NCBI GenBank assembly: GCA_017517765.1
Contig: JAFWYE010000006.1
Coordinates: forward strand, 682,001 to 746,000
Source: Bacilli bacterium
GTDB lineage: Bacteria > Bacillota_I > Bacilli_A > RFN20 > DUOF01
DNA length: 64,000 nt
Direction: 5' to 3'
The translations under genes were made by a program, and so were the position numbers. A model generated the notes under the pieces. The model saw nothing but the letters and a program-made list of their open reading frames with translations, made no database searches and was not told the DNA's origin. The first letter of the stretch is position 1; each line of letters starts with the position of its first letter. Positions 47,401 to 62,400 of the stretch are shown here, in pieces.

Positions 47401-50400
47401 TAATGGTGCAGGAACTTATGATGACACAAAGAGAACACTGTCATTCTTTAACACTACACATTCTGTGTTTAGTAATGGTGGGGCAGATAATAATGCCGGA
47501 AATAACCACTATATAGATACAACTGCTCCTACTATATCTTCTATTTCCGCATCTACATCTGGTTGCCATGATTATAGTTCTACTGCTGGATATTATTGTA
47601 ATGCAGGAGATAAGATTACCTTTACTGTTAATTTTAGTGAACCTGTTTATGGAAGCGCACTGACATTAGCTTTAAATGGTGGTTCTTTAACAATCGCTAC
47701 ACAAACAACGGCTTTAAAAGCAAGTTCAACTTATGATGTTGATACAGTAGGTTCATTGACTAAAGTTGCAACTTATGTATATACAATTCCAACTGGCTCA
47801 CATTGCTTCTTGTTGAGTACTGTGAAGGTTACTAAAGGAAGTGGCCAAAATGTTTATGATAGGTCAGACAGAGCTCTATCTTTGGCTAGCTCATATAATC
47901 TTTCATCAACTGAATCGATTTATGTTGATACGGTTAATCCTACAATAAGTTCATTTACTCTAACAGGAACTAAATATACTAATAATGCTTATAATCCTAA
48001 TGCTGGATACACTGCTACAATTTCTGTTACAGCAGAATACGAGGCTTCTGATGCATGTACTCATTGTTGGATTGCTAAATATGAAATTTATGATGCTACA
48101 ACACAAATCAAAACTGTTGGTTATGTAGAAAAAGCAAATAAAGTGGCCTCAATTACAGTTAGTGTTAATTTAAAAGATGGCACAAATGGAAAGCATACAT
48201 TAACCCTTAAAGTTTATGATGCTGCCGAAAATGTTGTTTCAGACACCGAAGATATAATACTAGATACGGTGTCTCCTACTCTTGATAGAAAATCTCCATA
48301 TGATGGAACAACTAATGCTACTGAATCAGCTAAATCAGGAGATAACAGAAATACAACGGCATTTACATATTCTAAATCTTATACTATGGGAGATTCGTAT
48401 GTGAATCATTATGCTAATCTTCATTTTAATCCTCAAGATAACATTGATTTAACTACTCTACGTACAGAAAGTGTTACTGTCAGTAAGTCTAGTGGTGCTT
48501 GTACAATTGCTGCACCAAATGCTAATTATGATAATAGCGGCAAATTCTATGGACCATGTTATTACACTTATAATTCTAACAAATATTTTGGAGTAAAGAG
48601 TGTACATACGTATACGCTTCTTGCTGTGGATAATGCAGGTAACTCTCTTTCTGCTGTTTATACAATTACAGTTAACCAAAGAAGTATAGGTGTTGTGTTT
48701 AAAAATGCTTCTCATATGTATGATGCTGCTTCTAGAACATTTAATGGTGCAGGGCAATACACAATTACAAATTTAGCTCCAGGTGATTCAACAACAAGCG
48801 TTTCTTATAAAATAACAGGTACACTAGCAGGATCTAATGCTTCATTTAGCGCAAATACTTGTGGAACTAGTGCCACTATTATTGATGCTGGAGTATATAC
48901 ACTTACGCCATGTGCAATAACAGTTAATTCTGCTTCAAGAGATTGGGCTACAGCAACATGGACAGGAACTGGTCTTCCAGGAACATCTATTGTTGCGGCT
49001 GATTCTAATTTCTATACAATAAGTCCAACTAATGGAACTTACACAATTAATCAAAGAACAGTTACAATCACTTATAAGGGAACAATTGATAATGGGGCAA
49101 CTTCTCTTACTTATGATAACAAAGAACACTTTTTTAGCGACTTAAGTAATTACTATGTGACAGATACAGGAAGTACTAAATGTTTTACTGGAAATGTTAA
49201 TTCTGCTACAACTTCAGGAAGTGAAAGAATACAACTTTGTAGTGGAACTAATAATACTACAGCTAGAACTGATTATATTAATTCAGTAACTCATACTGTT
49301 AAGAGTAATAATCCTCACTCAGACGTGTATTCAACAGCAGGAACAAAAGCTGTTTTAGCAGGAACATACACTTTAACTATAAGTGATGTTGCTTTATATT
49401 CTAGTAACCCAACAAATGGAACTACAGATGGAAACTATCACAACTATGCTTATACTTACGTTCATTCAGCAACCTTTACTATTTCTCAAAGGGAGATAAC
49501 CGTAAAGTATAATGGAGGAAGTAAAATATATGATGCTAGTAGTGTTGCGTTTAACTCACCTAGCTTATATACATATACCCTTCAAGAAGGAGATACAGCA
49601 AGTACTGTATACTATACAATTACAGGAAAGACTACTAGTGGTACAACAATCAATAAAACTTGTGCTAGCAATAATTTAATAATTGACGCTAGTGATGGTT
49701 CATATACTATAAAACCTTGCGCTATAGTTATAAATAGTAGCAAGAACGCTAAGAGTGCAAACGATGCTTCTCAATCTACATATCCATCTGGGGGAATAGA
49801 TATTACTAATAGTTTGTATTCTAGTTATAAAATTACATTTACTAGTGCTTCTTATACAATAAGTAGAAGACCAGTAACGGTGACATATGATAAGAAAATA
49901 GATAATGGTGTTTCTTCTTTAATTTATGATAACAAAGAACATACATTTGGTGACTTAAGCAACTATCACGTAACTGATACAGGCGCGGTTAAGTGCTTTG
50001 ATAATGATGTCTATTCTGCTACAACTTCAGGAAGTGAAAGAATACAACTTTGTAGTGGAACTAATAATACTACAGCTAGAACTGATTATATTAATTCAAT
50101 AGCTCATAGTGTCAAGAGTAACAATCCATATTCTGATGTGTATTCAACAGCAGGAACAAAAGCTGTTTTAGCGGGAACATACACTTTAACTATAAGTGAT
50201 GTTACTTTGTATTCTAGTAATGCAACTAACTCTTCTGGTAATAACAACTATTCTAACTATGTATTTACATATGTTGGTAACATATTTATCATCGAACAAA
50301 AAGCGCTAACATTAACGTATGTTGCCGCAAGCAAAACATACGATGGAACAAGTGTTGATTTTAAATCAACATCTTTGTATACATTCCCACAAATAAATAG

Positions 50401-53400
50401 TAATGATACAGCAAGTACTGTTTATTATACTGTTTCAGGTACAACAGAAGATGGAATTTCAGTTACTAGAGCTTGCTCTAATTCTCATAGAATAATTAAT
50501 GCTGGAACATACACAATAACGCCATGTGCTATTGTGATTAGTAGTTCAATCAACACAAGTTCAACTGTTGGAGACTCATCTCAATCCACATATCCAACAA
50601 ATGGCATAGACATTGCTAATTCGTTATACTCAAGTTACAAAATTACATTTGTAGCGGGAACTTATAAGATTAACCAAAAAGAAATTACTGTTAATTTAAT
50701 TGACTCTGGAAAAATGTATGATGCTACTAGTATAGAATTTACTAATGCTATGGATACTTCAAAATTTAGTGTATCTCCGCTTACTGCTAGTGCTTGTAGC
50801 GGAAGTATCACAACAACAGTTATTAATACAACTGAGAGATGTGAATATATTAAAAAAGTAAACTATACTCTTGGTGGGGGAAGCAATGTCAGCGTAATTG
50901 ATGCAAAATCATATGCGTTTGAAATTACTTCAATTGAAGGTGATGCAACTAAGGATACATATATAACTACTTACACTGGGGAAGCAAGTAATAGGTATCA
51001 AACTAACTATAAATTAAAAACTACCGCAGTTACATATACTATTACAAAGAGAACAGTAACAGTAACTTATCTAAACACTATTGATTTAGGTACGGCTTCA
51101 CCTATGACTTATGATGGAGAAGTTCACACTTTTAATCAGTTAGATAACTATAATGCTAAAGATACGGGCACTAAGACAGATGATAGAGCTTGTTTTACTA
51201 CAAATACTGTAATAACTGTCGGAAGTACTAAGTATATTCAACTTTGTAGTGGTAACAATAGTGGAACAACCAGAACAGATTACATTGCTTCTGTTACATT
51301 TACTTTATCTTCTAATAATCCACACTCTAGTGTATATGGAGGAGTGGTAAATGGCAGCGCGGTATTGGCTGGAGTATATTCTCTTGATTTAACTGATGTT
51401 ACTTTATATAGTACAAATGCAACTAATACTTCAAGTAATAAGAATGAATCAAATTATGCATTTACTTATGTTGATGGTTCTTATACAATTAACCAAAAAG
51501 CATTAACATTAAAGTATAATAATGAAAGCAAGGATTATGATGCTGATGATGAAACATTTGAAAATCCTGCATTATATGCATATACAACTGATTTAGTTGG
51601 TGCTGATGCGGTTGCAGACAATGCGTCTGTTTACTACACAATTGTAGGTACTACTACAGGTGGTGTAAGTGTTAAACAAGAAACATGTAGTAATCTAAAC
51701 TCAATTGTTGATGCTGGAACTTATACAATTACTCCATGTGCGATTGTATTAAATAATACACCTAATGGAAGTGCAACAAATGATGCATCTCAATCTAAAT
51801 ATCCAACAAATGGCATAGACATTGCTAATTCGTTATACTCAAGTTACAAAATTACATTTGTACCAGGAACTTATACTATTAACACAAGAAAAGTTACTAT
51901 AAATTACTTAAGCAAAATAAATAATGGTGATGATTCTCAAGTTTATGATAGTTATGAACATGGATTTAGTGATTTAAGTAACTATAATGCTGTAGATAAT
52001 GGAAGTACTACTAATGATGAAGCTTGTTTTACAACAAGCACATCAGCAATGGTTGGAAGTACTGAATATATTCAACTTTGTAGTGGAGATAATAATGGAA
52101 CACCTAGAACAGACTATATAAAGGTTATTGATTATTATGTAAAGAGTGCTAACTCTAAATCCAATTTATATGCAAGTAGTGGCATTGGATTTAAGAATGC
52201 TAAGGCTATACTTGCAGGAGTTTACACTATATCCGTTGATACAACGGTTAGATATGTAACAACATATACGAATAATGCTTCTAATACTGTAGCGTTGAAT
52301 AACTATTACAACTATACGTTTACATTTGTTGGCGGAACGTTTGAAATTACTGCAGCTGCGGCTCCTACAATCACAATGGTTAATGTTAAAGATATTTATG
52401 ACAATTTAGATAGCAGCCGTTCAGCTTCTTCTATAGTTAATGGCATTGAAACAAGCTTTAATAATATAAACAAAAAAGTTGTAAGAAGAGGTGCTACTAG
52501 CAGTGGTATTTATTATGACATAAATAGTAGGGGAGAATTCTATGATAACGAGAATGAAGCAAGCCCTATTAAATTTAAGTTCACAAGCGCAACAAGTGTT
52601 ACTGTATATACATATAATGCAGTAGCCGACAGTATAAGCAGAACTGCTAGCGCAATATCTGTATCTGGAGGATCTTTCACATATGGTGGAGTTACTTATA
52701 CATTAGTGAATTATTATACTGTGGCTGGAATGAAAGATAATGACACTATAACTCTAGTTTATAATAACTTGAGCGGTAGTTGTACAAGTAGTGGAACTAA
52801 GAGCGCAGCAGGATCATATTCAATTACTACTTGTGGATTTGATGTTAATAATTCACTTAATAATTCTGGTGATGCAGATGATGCTAATGACTATGTAGAT
52901 AGAATTGCATCAGATGTTAATTCTTATAATTGGACTAATAGCCCTGCTTATACATATGAAATTGCTAAGAGATATTTGAATATTTCTCACACTAACATAG
53001 GAGAAATGATTTTTGATGCTTCATTAGATGTATGTGTGGAAAATGGTACAACAAGTTCTTCTACATGTAGTGCAAGTGCATATCAACTTAATAAAATTAC
53101 AGCAGCATTATCTGTATTTGATGTATCTACTAATGATAATAGAAACATCTATGGATTAGAGGTTGCTCCAGGAGATGTTATTACTTTAGAGTGGTCATAT
53201 TATAATTTGTATTTTGCTCAATATAATGTTGGGGAAAATATTGAACTATATTGTCCTACTGGAGTTGACTGTTTTAGGCTTTCGGGAGATAGAAGTGTTA
53301 ACTATACTCTAGGCGTTGATACTAGTGCTGGTGTTGACCAATCGCAAGTATTAGGAGATATTGTAAAGAGAGAGTTAAAGAAAACATTTGATGATAATAT

Positions 53401-56400
53401 CTATACTAAGTATTATGACAATGATAGAAATGTATATGCAAATAATAGTCATATTTCTACTGGTTGGGGATCAGGAAAGTTAGCGGTAGCTTGGACAACT
53501 GGTGCTTTTGCAAGTGCTGAAATTGGAAACCATGTTATAACAATTAATAGTGCTAATTTGACAATCACCAATGGAACTGTATGTCCTACTTCTGTAGCTA
53601 ATACTGGAGCATGTGATATAAACAACTATAAATTTGTGGATTCAGTTCATACGGGAACGCATTATAATTATACAATGATGGGAACAATCACTGCGGATAC
53701 TACTTCTCCGAGTTTAAATTTGACTAGTGGTAACATATTTACTATAAAACTACAAAGAAGCAATGATGGAACTAACTGGTCGACTTATAGAACTTATTAT
53801 AGCTACGATACAAATACCGTAATAAACCTATTAGATATTAATAAGTCATACGACTGGACAGGAATTGGTTATACTATTAGATTTGTTGTTACTGGAGGTC
53901 AAACAGGAACAAGCACATCTAATACTAATGGTGCATATAATTCAAATGATACTTATTCAAATTATTGGTTTACATATGATCATATAACATCTAGTGGAAC
54001 GTATGTAGTATCAAACTCTACTGGTACAAATAGTTATGCTAAAGGTAGTGGAGCTGGTGCGGATGGAAGTAAACCAAATAGCGATGGAGCTTTAACTATT
54101 AGAAATTATTTTGCAAATGGTATTATTTTAGCAAATATCAGCGATTCTGCTGATGCAAAATTAGTTATAAAGGCACATAACATGTCTACTGATGTAAGTG
54201 GAGGTAATACAGGAACTATTGTTAATGCTGGAATAAGATATGACCAAACAGCACCGGTTAAGAATACCGAGATAACTGAAGGTTCTAATTGCCCAACATT
54301 TACAACTGAGCGTATCGATGATTTTGTTAGTGGATTTGGTATAGACTTATGTTTAGTGTATAATTATGATAATACAAGAAGATATTATGCTGACGAAGGT
54401 AAATTCTTTGTCAAATATGGTGATGTAATTTATGTTGCTTTCCATGTAACTGACTTATATCTAGGAGATGGAACATCAACTAATAATACAACGGGAACAC
54501 GTGGATTTAATCAAAATAAATTGACGTTTACAGGATCAAGCTTATTTGAGATTGATACGATGTCGTATACTAATAATTATAGTTTGACTCAAACATTCTA
54601 TAGCGATAATATTGGTGTATTACACACAAATAAAGATGATTATTATCAACCATACTCTTCATATTTAGTTATTAAACTAACTGTTAAAAATGGTGTTTAT
54701 GGAAGTAATAAGGTAAGTTGGTCTAACGGATTCTATACAGATGAAGCAGGAAATGAAATTGCAGCTTCAGGAGATACAGGATTTACATTTGTTATAGATA
54801 CAGTAGCACCAAGAGTTCCTACTGTACTAGATGAGGAAATTGTTTATGTAGACAAGAATGGTAAGTTAAGTACAGATAGCGCATTTATTAAAAATACTGC
54901 AGGAAGTAGTGTTAAGCTTACTTTAAATGATGAAGGTGGAGCATCTTTAGACTATTATTGCTACTTTACAACGGCAGGAGTTGCTCCAGCTATGTCTGGA
55001 ACAGAATATTGTAATCAAATCAGAAATTCAGGAAATTATACTGATTCAGTTACACTTGACTTTGGTAGTGGAACAGCTATATTGGGCGGCTCTAATTCTA
55101 AGTATGTATTTACATCAACTCAAACTATATATTTAATCATTTATGATAGAGCTGGTAATGTGAGTTCGACTACATTTACAGTTAAAGTAGAAACCGTTGA
55201 TAATGATTTAATTTTCAATGAATCTAGTCAATCATATGTTGAGCCATATTCTGGATCTGCAGGTATTAGTTCAACTGGAATAAGTAGTGGAAGTTCTAGA
55301 CCAGTAAATGAAGTTATTGATATTGAAGTTAACTCATCAATTTGGACAAATAACAATGTAACTATATCGGTTGCAGGTAAATTTAGTGCATTGAATTATG
55401 AAAGAGTATATAGATATTATTCGATTACTTCTAGTAATACCTTTACTATTGGCTCTGTAACGTATACTGTTACATGGTTGAATTCTGCTACTAAAGATGG
55501 TGTCTTGAAGGTTGTAAACAACTCAACAGGTGCAATGGTGGAACAAGATGCTCAAGGTTATTATATAATTGATGGTTCTTTATATAGTGTTAGACATGAC
55601 AGAGTAAAGAATATGTCAATTGGTTATGATGTGGATGCTCAAGGTAGATTTACTATAGGTTCTAATACTTATACAATTGTAGGAAAAGGACAAGTTAAAT
55701 TGGGCTCATCTACTTATTCAATTTCTAATGGATTATTTGAATTACCAGATGGAAAATATGCGTTAGATGATGCAAGTGTTGTTAAGGGAACTGATGTAAG
55801 AAGTAGTGGATTCAAGTCTGTTACATTTACTGTAAATAATACTCCTGCAGATGCAAACTTTGTTTATAAAAATGGAGCATTTACAGGAACAACTGAATAC
55901 ACATTTACAATGGATTCTTATGATGCTTTGTTCTTTAATAAAACTGCAATTGTTACTTGTAATGGTGAATATAAAATTACAATAGTTACATATTCTGGTA
56001 TTACATATACAGCATATGTAAGGGTTGCTAACATTGATAAACTTGGCCCTAGTGGTTCAATAAGTGATAATAAGAGTTCAATGACTACAACAGGAATTGA
56101 ATCTAATGATGACAAATATGATAATGCTGCATTTATTATCACTTTAACTGATAAAGACCAAGCAAGAAGCACAATTTATGGTTGGTCGGATATGGCATAT
56201 TATGAGTGGTACTATGCAGAAACAGGAATTAGCACTAACACATATGCCGGTGTTGGCAAGAATACATCAAGTGCTACAGAATTTGTTGCTGGTTATGATA
56301 ATGCTAGATTAAGGCCAGAGTTTGTGGATGGAAATGATTATGGTAGCAATGAATACTCTACTAAAGCAACAATTCCAACACTAACTAAGGGTACAAATGA

Positions 56401-59400
56401 CAGAACTGGTACAATACCAACTATCACAACGGCTCTAAGATATAGAGATTGGTATATAAATGTTAGAATATTTGATAATGCTGGTAATAGTTATGTATTC
56501 AGTATACTTTATGAGTTTGATACAACTAGTCCAATTATTGAAAGTTCAACAGGACCAACAATTACGGGTATTAATATTGAGGATGATGATCCAAGTAAGA
56601 ATACAACAGCAAATAATCAAGCAACTATTGTATATACATATACATATTATGATAAATGGTTATACAATGATTTTGCAAATGATGTGGCATCTACATCTGT
56701 TTCTCAAGATTCTACAATAGATTTATCAAAAGTTTCTATTGTGTTCTGTGGAGTTGGATGTAGTAGCTATGAAAAAGTTATTTCAGGAAGTGGTCAATAC
56801 GATATCACTAAATCTGATTTTGCAGCTAGAACAGATTCTTTTGTTTCATATATTAATGGAAATAGTGGTCCTGTTAAGGTTAGGTTTGCAATAAAGGCCG
56901 AGTTAGTTTCAGGAAGAACTCCAACTAACGGAATAACTATTAAATACATTAAATTTACATTTACAATCACCGAATTTACTATGGTTGATGGATCAAAGAA
57001 TGCTATAGATGGTTGTGCTAAGATGTTTATTGAGCCTGGATTTGTTACTGACTATTCTGGCAACACAAACGGTAATGCAGAAAGTGAGACATTCCTATTA
57101 GATAATAGTGCTTTAGATGATAGCTACTTGACATTAGATAACAGTCAAGTTAATGATAAATGGTTTGATATTGTTTCAGGTACTAATAGTGCATCAGTTT
57201 CAACATCAAGTCTAAACGGAAATGAATGGTTAATGTGTTATCTAGAAAATGGTGGTACTAATTCTACAATTTCTAACTGTGATTCTACTTTATATGGATG
57301 GTTTGAAAATGGATATAAAATGAATAGTGGTACTATCAGTTTATCTATGACAGAATCTTCTAGACTAGGTGTTGATAATATTACAAATGTTTCTGATTAC
57401 ACTTTAGAGGTTGTATTTAAAGCAAGAGCTTCAACAATAAAAATTGCTAATAAAGATTTCTCTGTAACGAGTGGAAACGTTTATCAATTATCAATTGTAA
57501 AACTTGGCAGAAATATAAATTACTATTTGGTTACTAGTTATACTGCTACATATACTGCATCAAGTTTAGACTATGCTACTTATGCAACTATGTCTTCAGT
57601 TAATATTGAAGGTAGTGCTATTGTATATGCGGTTAGAGCTTATAAGTTAGCTTTGACCGTTGCAGAATTAAAAATTAATTATCAAAGAGATAGCCAAAGA
57701 TTTGTGTCTAACCCAGATGTTGGAGCTACTATATTAGATTCAACTAATTATATCACTAAGGGGTTAGTTCATTGGTTAGATGGATATTATCACAGTCAAA
57801 ACAGACGCAATAGTACTGGGCAATATACTGTTACTATTCACACAACAGAGAGTAATACTACTTCATGTGAAGAAGGAAATGTTACTGCTGACTCTGGTAT
57901 AAATTTATCGTCTTCATATTATGCTTGGACAAATTATTATAGTGTAAGCAAGCCATCTTTCACTAACGATTTGACTAGTGCTGTTTCAGGAAGCGTTGCG
58001 GGAACTATGGAATTCACATTCTCAACTCCTGCTCAAACAGGAAAATATTATTTCTGGTTATTGTTAACAGATAACGCAGGTAATGTCTCAGTTTATAAAT
58101 TCTATAAAGAGTTTGTGATGGATGTATCTAATCCATATGTCACTGGAATAGAAGTATTGTCATCTAGTGACACTATTATAGATAGTACAGGTAAAATAGT
58201 ATCTAAAGTAGATGCCTCTGGTAACTTTGTAATTGGGGAAACAACATATTCAATAAACAATATGACTATTGTTCAAGAAGATCAATCATTTGAAGTTGGT
58301 GGAGTAACATACTATTTCACTAGTGGTTGGAACAATTATAATAATTCATCATCTTATGATTACTATAATCATGGTGATATAATTACGTTCATTATAAGTT
58401 ACAATGAAGCTATAGATAAAAACTCTAGTTTTGAAAATCCTGTTATCAAGTTTGGAAATAAAGCAGGAGTAGGAACTCTAAGGTTAATTTCTGCATTGGG
58501 AACATCTTTAGTGTATACTTATACAGTTTCTCAAGATGTAAATGATGCAAGAAGTAATAATGGAGATAATGGTGGATTAATTATCGAATTTGGTAATGAA
58601 AATCACAATATGAAAGACCTTTTAGGTAATACTAATGAATCAAATACTACATATAGCATTACTACTAATAACACTGCAGTTAATCAATTATTAACATATA
58701 ATAATTCACTTACTGCTGCTTATAAAACGGCAAGTTACAATATACATGGAAATAAGGCTGCAGTAGCAAGTAATTATGGTGCTCTTGTTGTTGCAGATAC
58801 TGTATATGCATATATTGTTGATTTCTCTGTTATAGTTGATTCAAGTAGATCTAAAGATAACCATTATTTCTATAAGGCTAATGAAGTTATCACAATTCAA
58901 GTGACATTCAGTGAAGAAGTTGTATTTGAAGGCAATGTAACATTAAAAATTGGTGATAGATATCAATATAATTATACTCATTTATATACAACTAATAATT
59001 GTGTTACTAGTAATGATACTATGGGTCTATCAATTGGTGTAACTACAATAACATGTAATTATACAGTTCAAGCAGGAAATCAATTGGACAACTTTATTGT
59101 TAGAGAAATAGATAATTTTGCTAGAGTAAGAGACATAGCAAATAATAGTTTTGCGATGGCACATGGCACAACATCATATTATAGTTGGAATAATAAGCTT
59201 ATAAGAACACCTGATAATGTTCAACAAGTTGCTGATTATGGAATAAATATTGACATTAATAAATCAGCATATGAAATTGTTAAAACAGGTGATGGAGATT
59301 ACTCAAATAACTACCATATATCAAATACTTATATAATTGATACAAAGCTTGTTGAATCATATTATGAAGTAAGCGGATTCAGTATTTATAGTGATGGAAC

Positions 59401-62400
59401 AACACTTGAAGAAGATTACTTAAACGGTTTAACTAATAAAACATATAAGACTGAAGCAAAAATTTCTCCTTCAAATGGAATTTATGTTATAGATGGAAAA
59501 CAATATACTAAATCAGCAACATTGCTATGTAATCAAGTTGAGGTAAGCGAATGTTACAAGATTGTTAATAATAAAGTAGTTGTACATCAAATTGAGTATA
59601 GAGTTGTAGGAAATGATTTGGTATATGATAAGGAAATTATGTATACGATAAATAACGCGGACCACGGAATTATCACTGTTGAGTTCTACGACAAATGGCT
59701 AAACAGATGGGCAAACTATACTGATGAGTATGGTGTTGGATATTCAATTAATGATCATGAGCTTGTAAAATACGGAATTTCAGACGCTCTTGAGTATAAG
59801 GTTGCAATAATAGATGGTTCTAATCAAGTTGAACTTTTAGGTAGAATTTATACTTATGATCCTGTTAATCATACAATGACATGTAATGCAGAGACTTACA
59901 TAATTAGAAACAATAAATTCTTTATTAAGAATTTTAGATTCACTATTTCAGGAAATACTGTTACTTACGATAGTGTTGCGACAATTCAAGTTGACATAAC
60001 TGGTGACTTAGCTGCTAATAGTAAGGGTGATGTATACTTAGAAGTTACTGATGGACTAGTTGCAGATAGCGCATCTAATAAAAATGAACCAATTAATACA
60101 AGAAATGATGATTGGGCTATTAGGCATTTTGTTATAGATGAGTATGCTCCAGTTAATGCTGGTGAACAATTAATAGATGTTTATGGTGGTATAAGCGAAC
60201 CAATTACTGGTATGATTCCACCTACACTTTCAATAAGTAATCCGGATTTATATGCTAGTTACGTTAAAGGTACAAATGGTCAAATGATTCAACTTAACTT
60301 TATAGATGAGGGTGGTAGTGACTTGAATTATTATTGTTACTATATTGTTAAAGGATTAACTGCTAGTGACAAGGTAGGAACAAGAATATGTAGAGATATT
60401 CGTGGTACTGATCCTCAAGACCCTTACACAGAGACCACTGTTGATGGTTATAAAAAGACTAATTATTTACTTGGTGTTGGACATGTTGCAACATACGATA
60501 GTTCTAACAACAAGTGGACATGGTCTACTACAGATGGGGATGCCGAAGTTATAAGGGAGTCAAGTACAATCTTTATAAGTGTATTTGATAGAAGCGGAAA
60601 CGAAACAGCGTTTAAATTATGTGTTAAGGTTGAAACTTTAGATGATATAGTTTATAAGGCTACTACTAAGGCAGATAAAACGCCATATGCTCACTCATAT
60701 ACAACTGGAGTTAATGGAACAGACGTTAAAATTAGTGTAGATACATGGACTAATGGAAATGTTACTATTAGTGCGAGTGCTGCTATAGGCTCTAATTATA
60801 CATGTGCTTCACATGCAAATTATTGTGAGAAAGTTAATAATACCGGTATAAAAAGTAGTGGATTTAAATCTGTTAAATTTGTTGCGGGTACATACACAAG
60901 CGGCAGCGTGATTTATGAAGGGCTAATAAAAGCAGACCAAGAGCTTACAAGAACATACGCAAAAGATAAGTCAGAAGCAATGTCTTTTGATGAAGCTATA
61001 ACTGTTACTAGAAATGGTAGATATACAATCACTGTAGAAACATATTCTGGACTTAGTTACACTATTGTTGTAGATGTAATAAATATAGACAAATCTGGAA
61101 TTGTTACAACTAATACTGCTATTACCGATAACAAAGATGATATGAATTCAACTGAAACAAACGATGACAAATATGACAAGAGTGGATTTATTATCACACT
61201 TACAACTAGAGATTCAGCTATAATGGATTCTTATGGTAACTCTGAACTTGCATATTTCGAATGGTTCTATGCAGATACTGAAGTTTCTACCGCTAGTTAT
61301 GTTGGAATTGATACTGGAGATATGGGACATAATGAAGATAGTGCAGAGGATTTCGCGCAAGGTTATAGTCTAGCAGCTGGTAGAGGCGAATTTGACTTAG
61401 ACAACGCATATGGTAGGGATAATTTTGATGACACTATTACTACAATAGCTAATTTAAATAATAATTCAGCTATACAGTCACTTACTATACCAGTAATTAA
61501 AGCCTCTTTAAGATATAAAGATTGGTACTTAAATATAAGAATATTTGATAATGCTGGAAACAGTTATACATTTAGTGTACTTTATGAATTTGATACAACA
61601 GATGCTAAGATTATTGCATTAGATGATGCTGATTTAAACTCTGCAGCATACAAAAAAGATGAAAATACATACATCAATGTTAAGACAAATAGCGATGATA
61701 ATAGTAATGTTACTGGAACAACTGCAGGAAGATCAAGTACTGTTACATTTGTGTTTGCGGTGTATGATAAATGGTTAGTAAATAGTAGTATTACAAACAA
61801 CGAATCAATTGCACATAATGTATATGTAGACATCTCTAAGATTAATATTATGTTCTCAAAGAGTGCTAATTTATATGGAGATCCTAGTAAGATTACAAAG
61901 ATAACAAGTGGTAATGATTGTGAATCTAGCTATAGAGCAGTAAATTATGCTTCTCAACCGTATAGCTTTGAAAACACAAAAACATGTGTTAATAATTTAG
62001 AAGGAACTAATTATTCATCTTCTATGAAATTAACAATTAAATATGAATTAGTTAGTGTTAATGAGGGTCATATAATATCAAATAATCCTAATCCTAAATA
62101 TTTGAAATTTACAGTAATTATTGAAAATATTTCGGTTGTTAATTCTCAAGGTGTTGATGTGAGTGGTTATGTTGGATTATATGTTGAAAATTCACTTATT
62201 TATGATGATAGTGACGCGGATTCAATAAGTAACTTACATAATAGTAATAATAATGATTTGGCAAACGCTAACTCAACAAGTTTCTTATCAACATACCCAG
62301 TAATGTTAAATAACGTGGAAATTGGAGCACCATCAATTTCTCCAATGTCTCCACAAGATGTAACAAAATGGTATGATTTGGTTACAGGTGAATACGCAAC

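Larger units (their letters stand above)
48690..52350 (+). repeat. Alternating MBG-like and YDG-like domain array in the giant protein
   Basis: Two domain types alternate with a period of about 815-835 nt. Type A (about 49050-49480, 49870-50300, 51040-51490, 51880-52350) carries SLTYDNKEH, DLSNY and IQLCSG variants. Type B (about 48690-49040, 49480-49860, 50295-50670, 51490-51880) carries K.YDG/A.S and AGTYTITPCAI variants. A divergent extra unit occupies 50680-51040 and breaks the period. YDG and MBG domains are beta-sandwich modules of bacterial surface proteins. Confidence 0.8.

Noticed and set aside
48690-52350. CRISPR array as an explanation of the regular repeats
   Set aside because: The repeats are long, diverged, in frame and coding. 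Spacing is hundreds of bases, with no short palindromic units and no cas genes.
56460-56720. An 86-codon plus-strand frame within the giant gene
   Set aside because: It is in the wrong frame relative to the giant ORF and rich in Met, Gln and Ile. The frame of the giant gene is intact across it.
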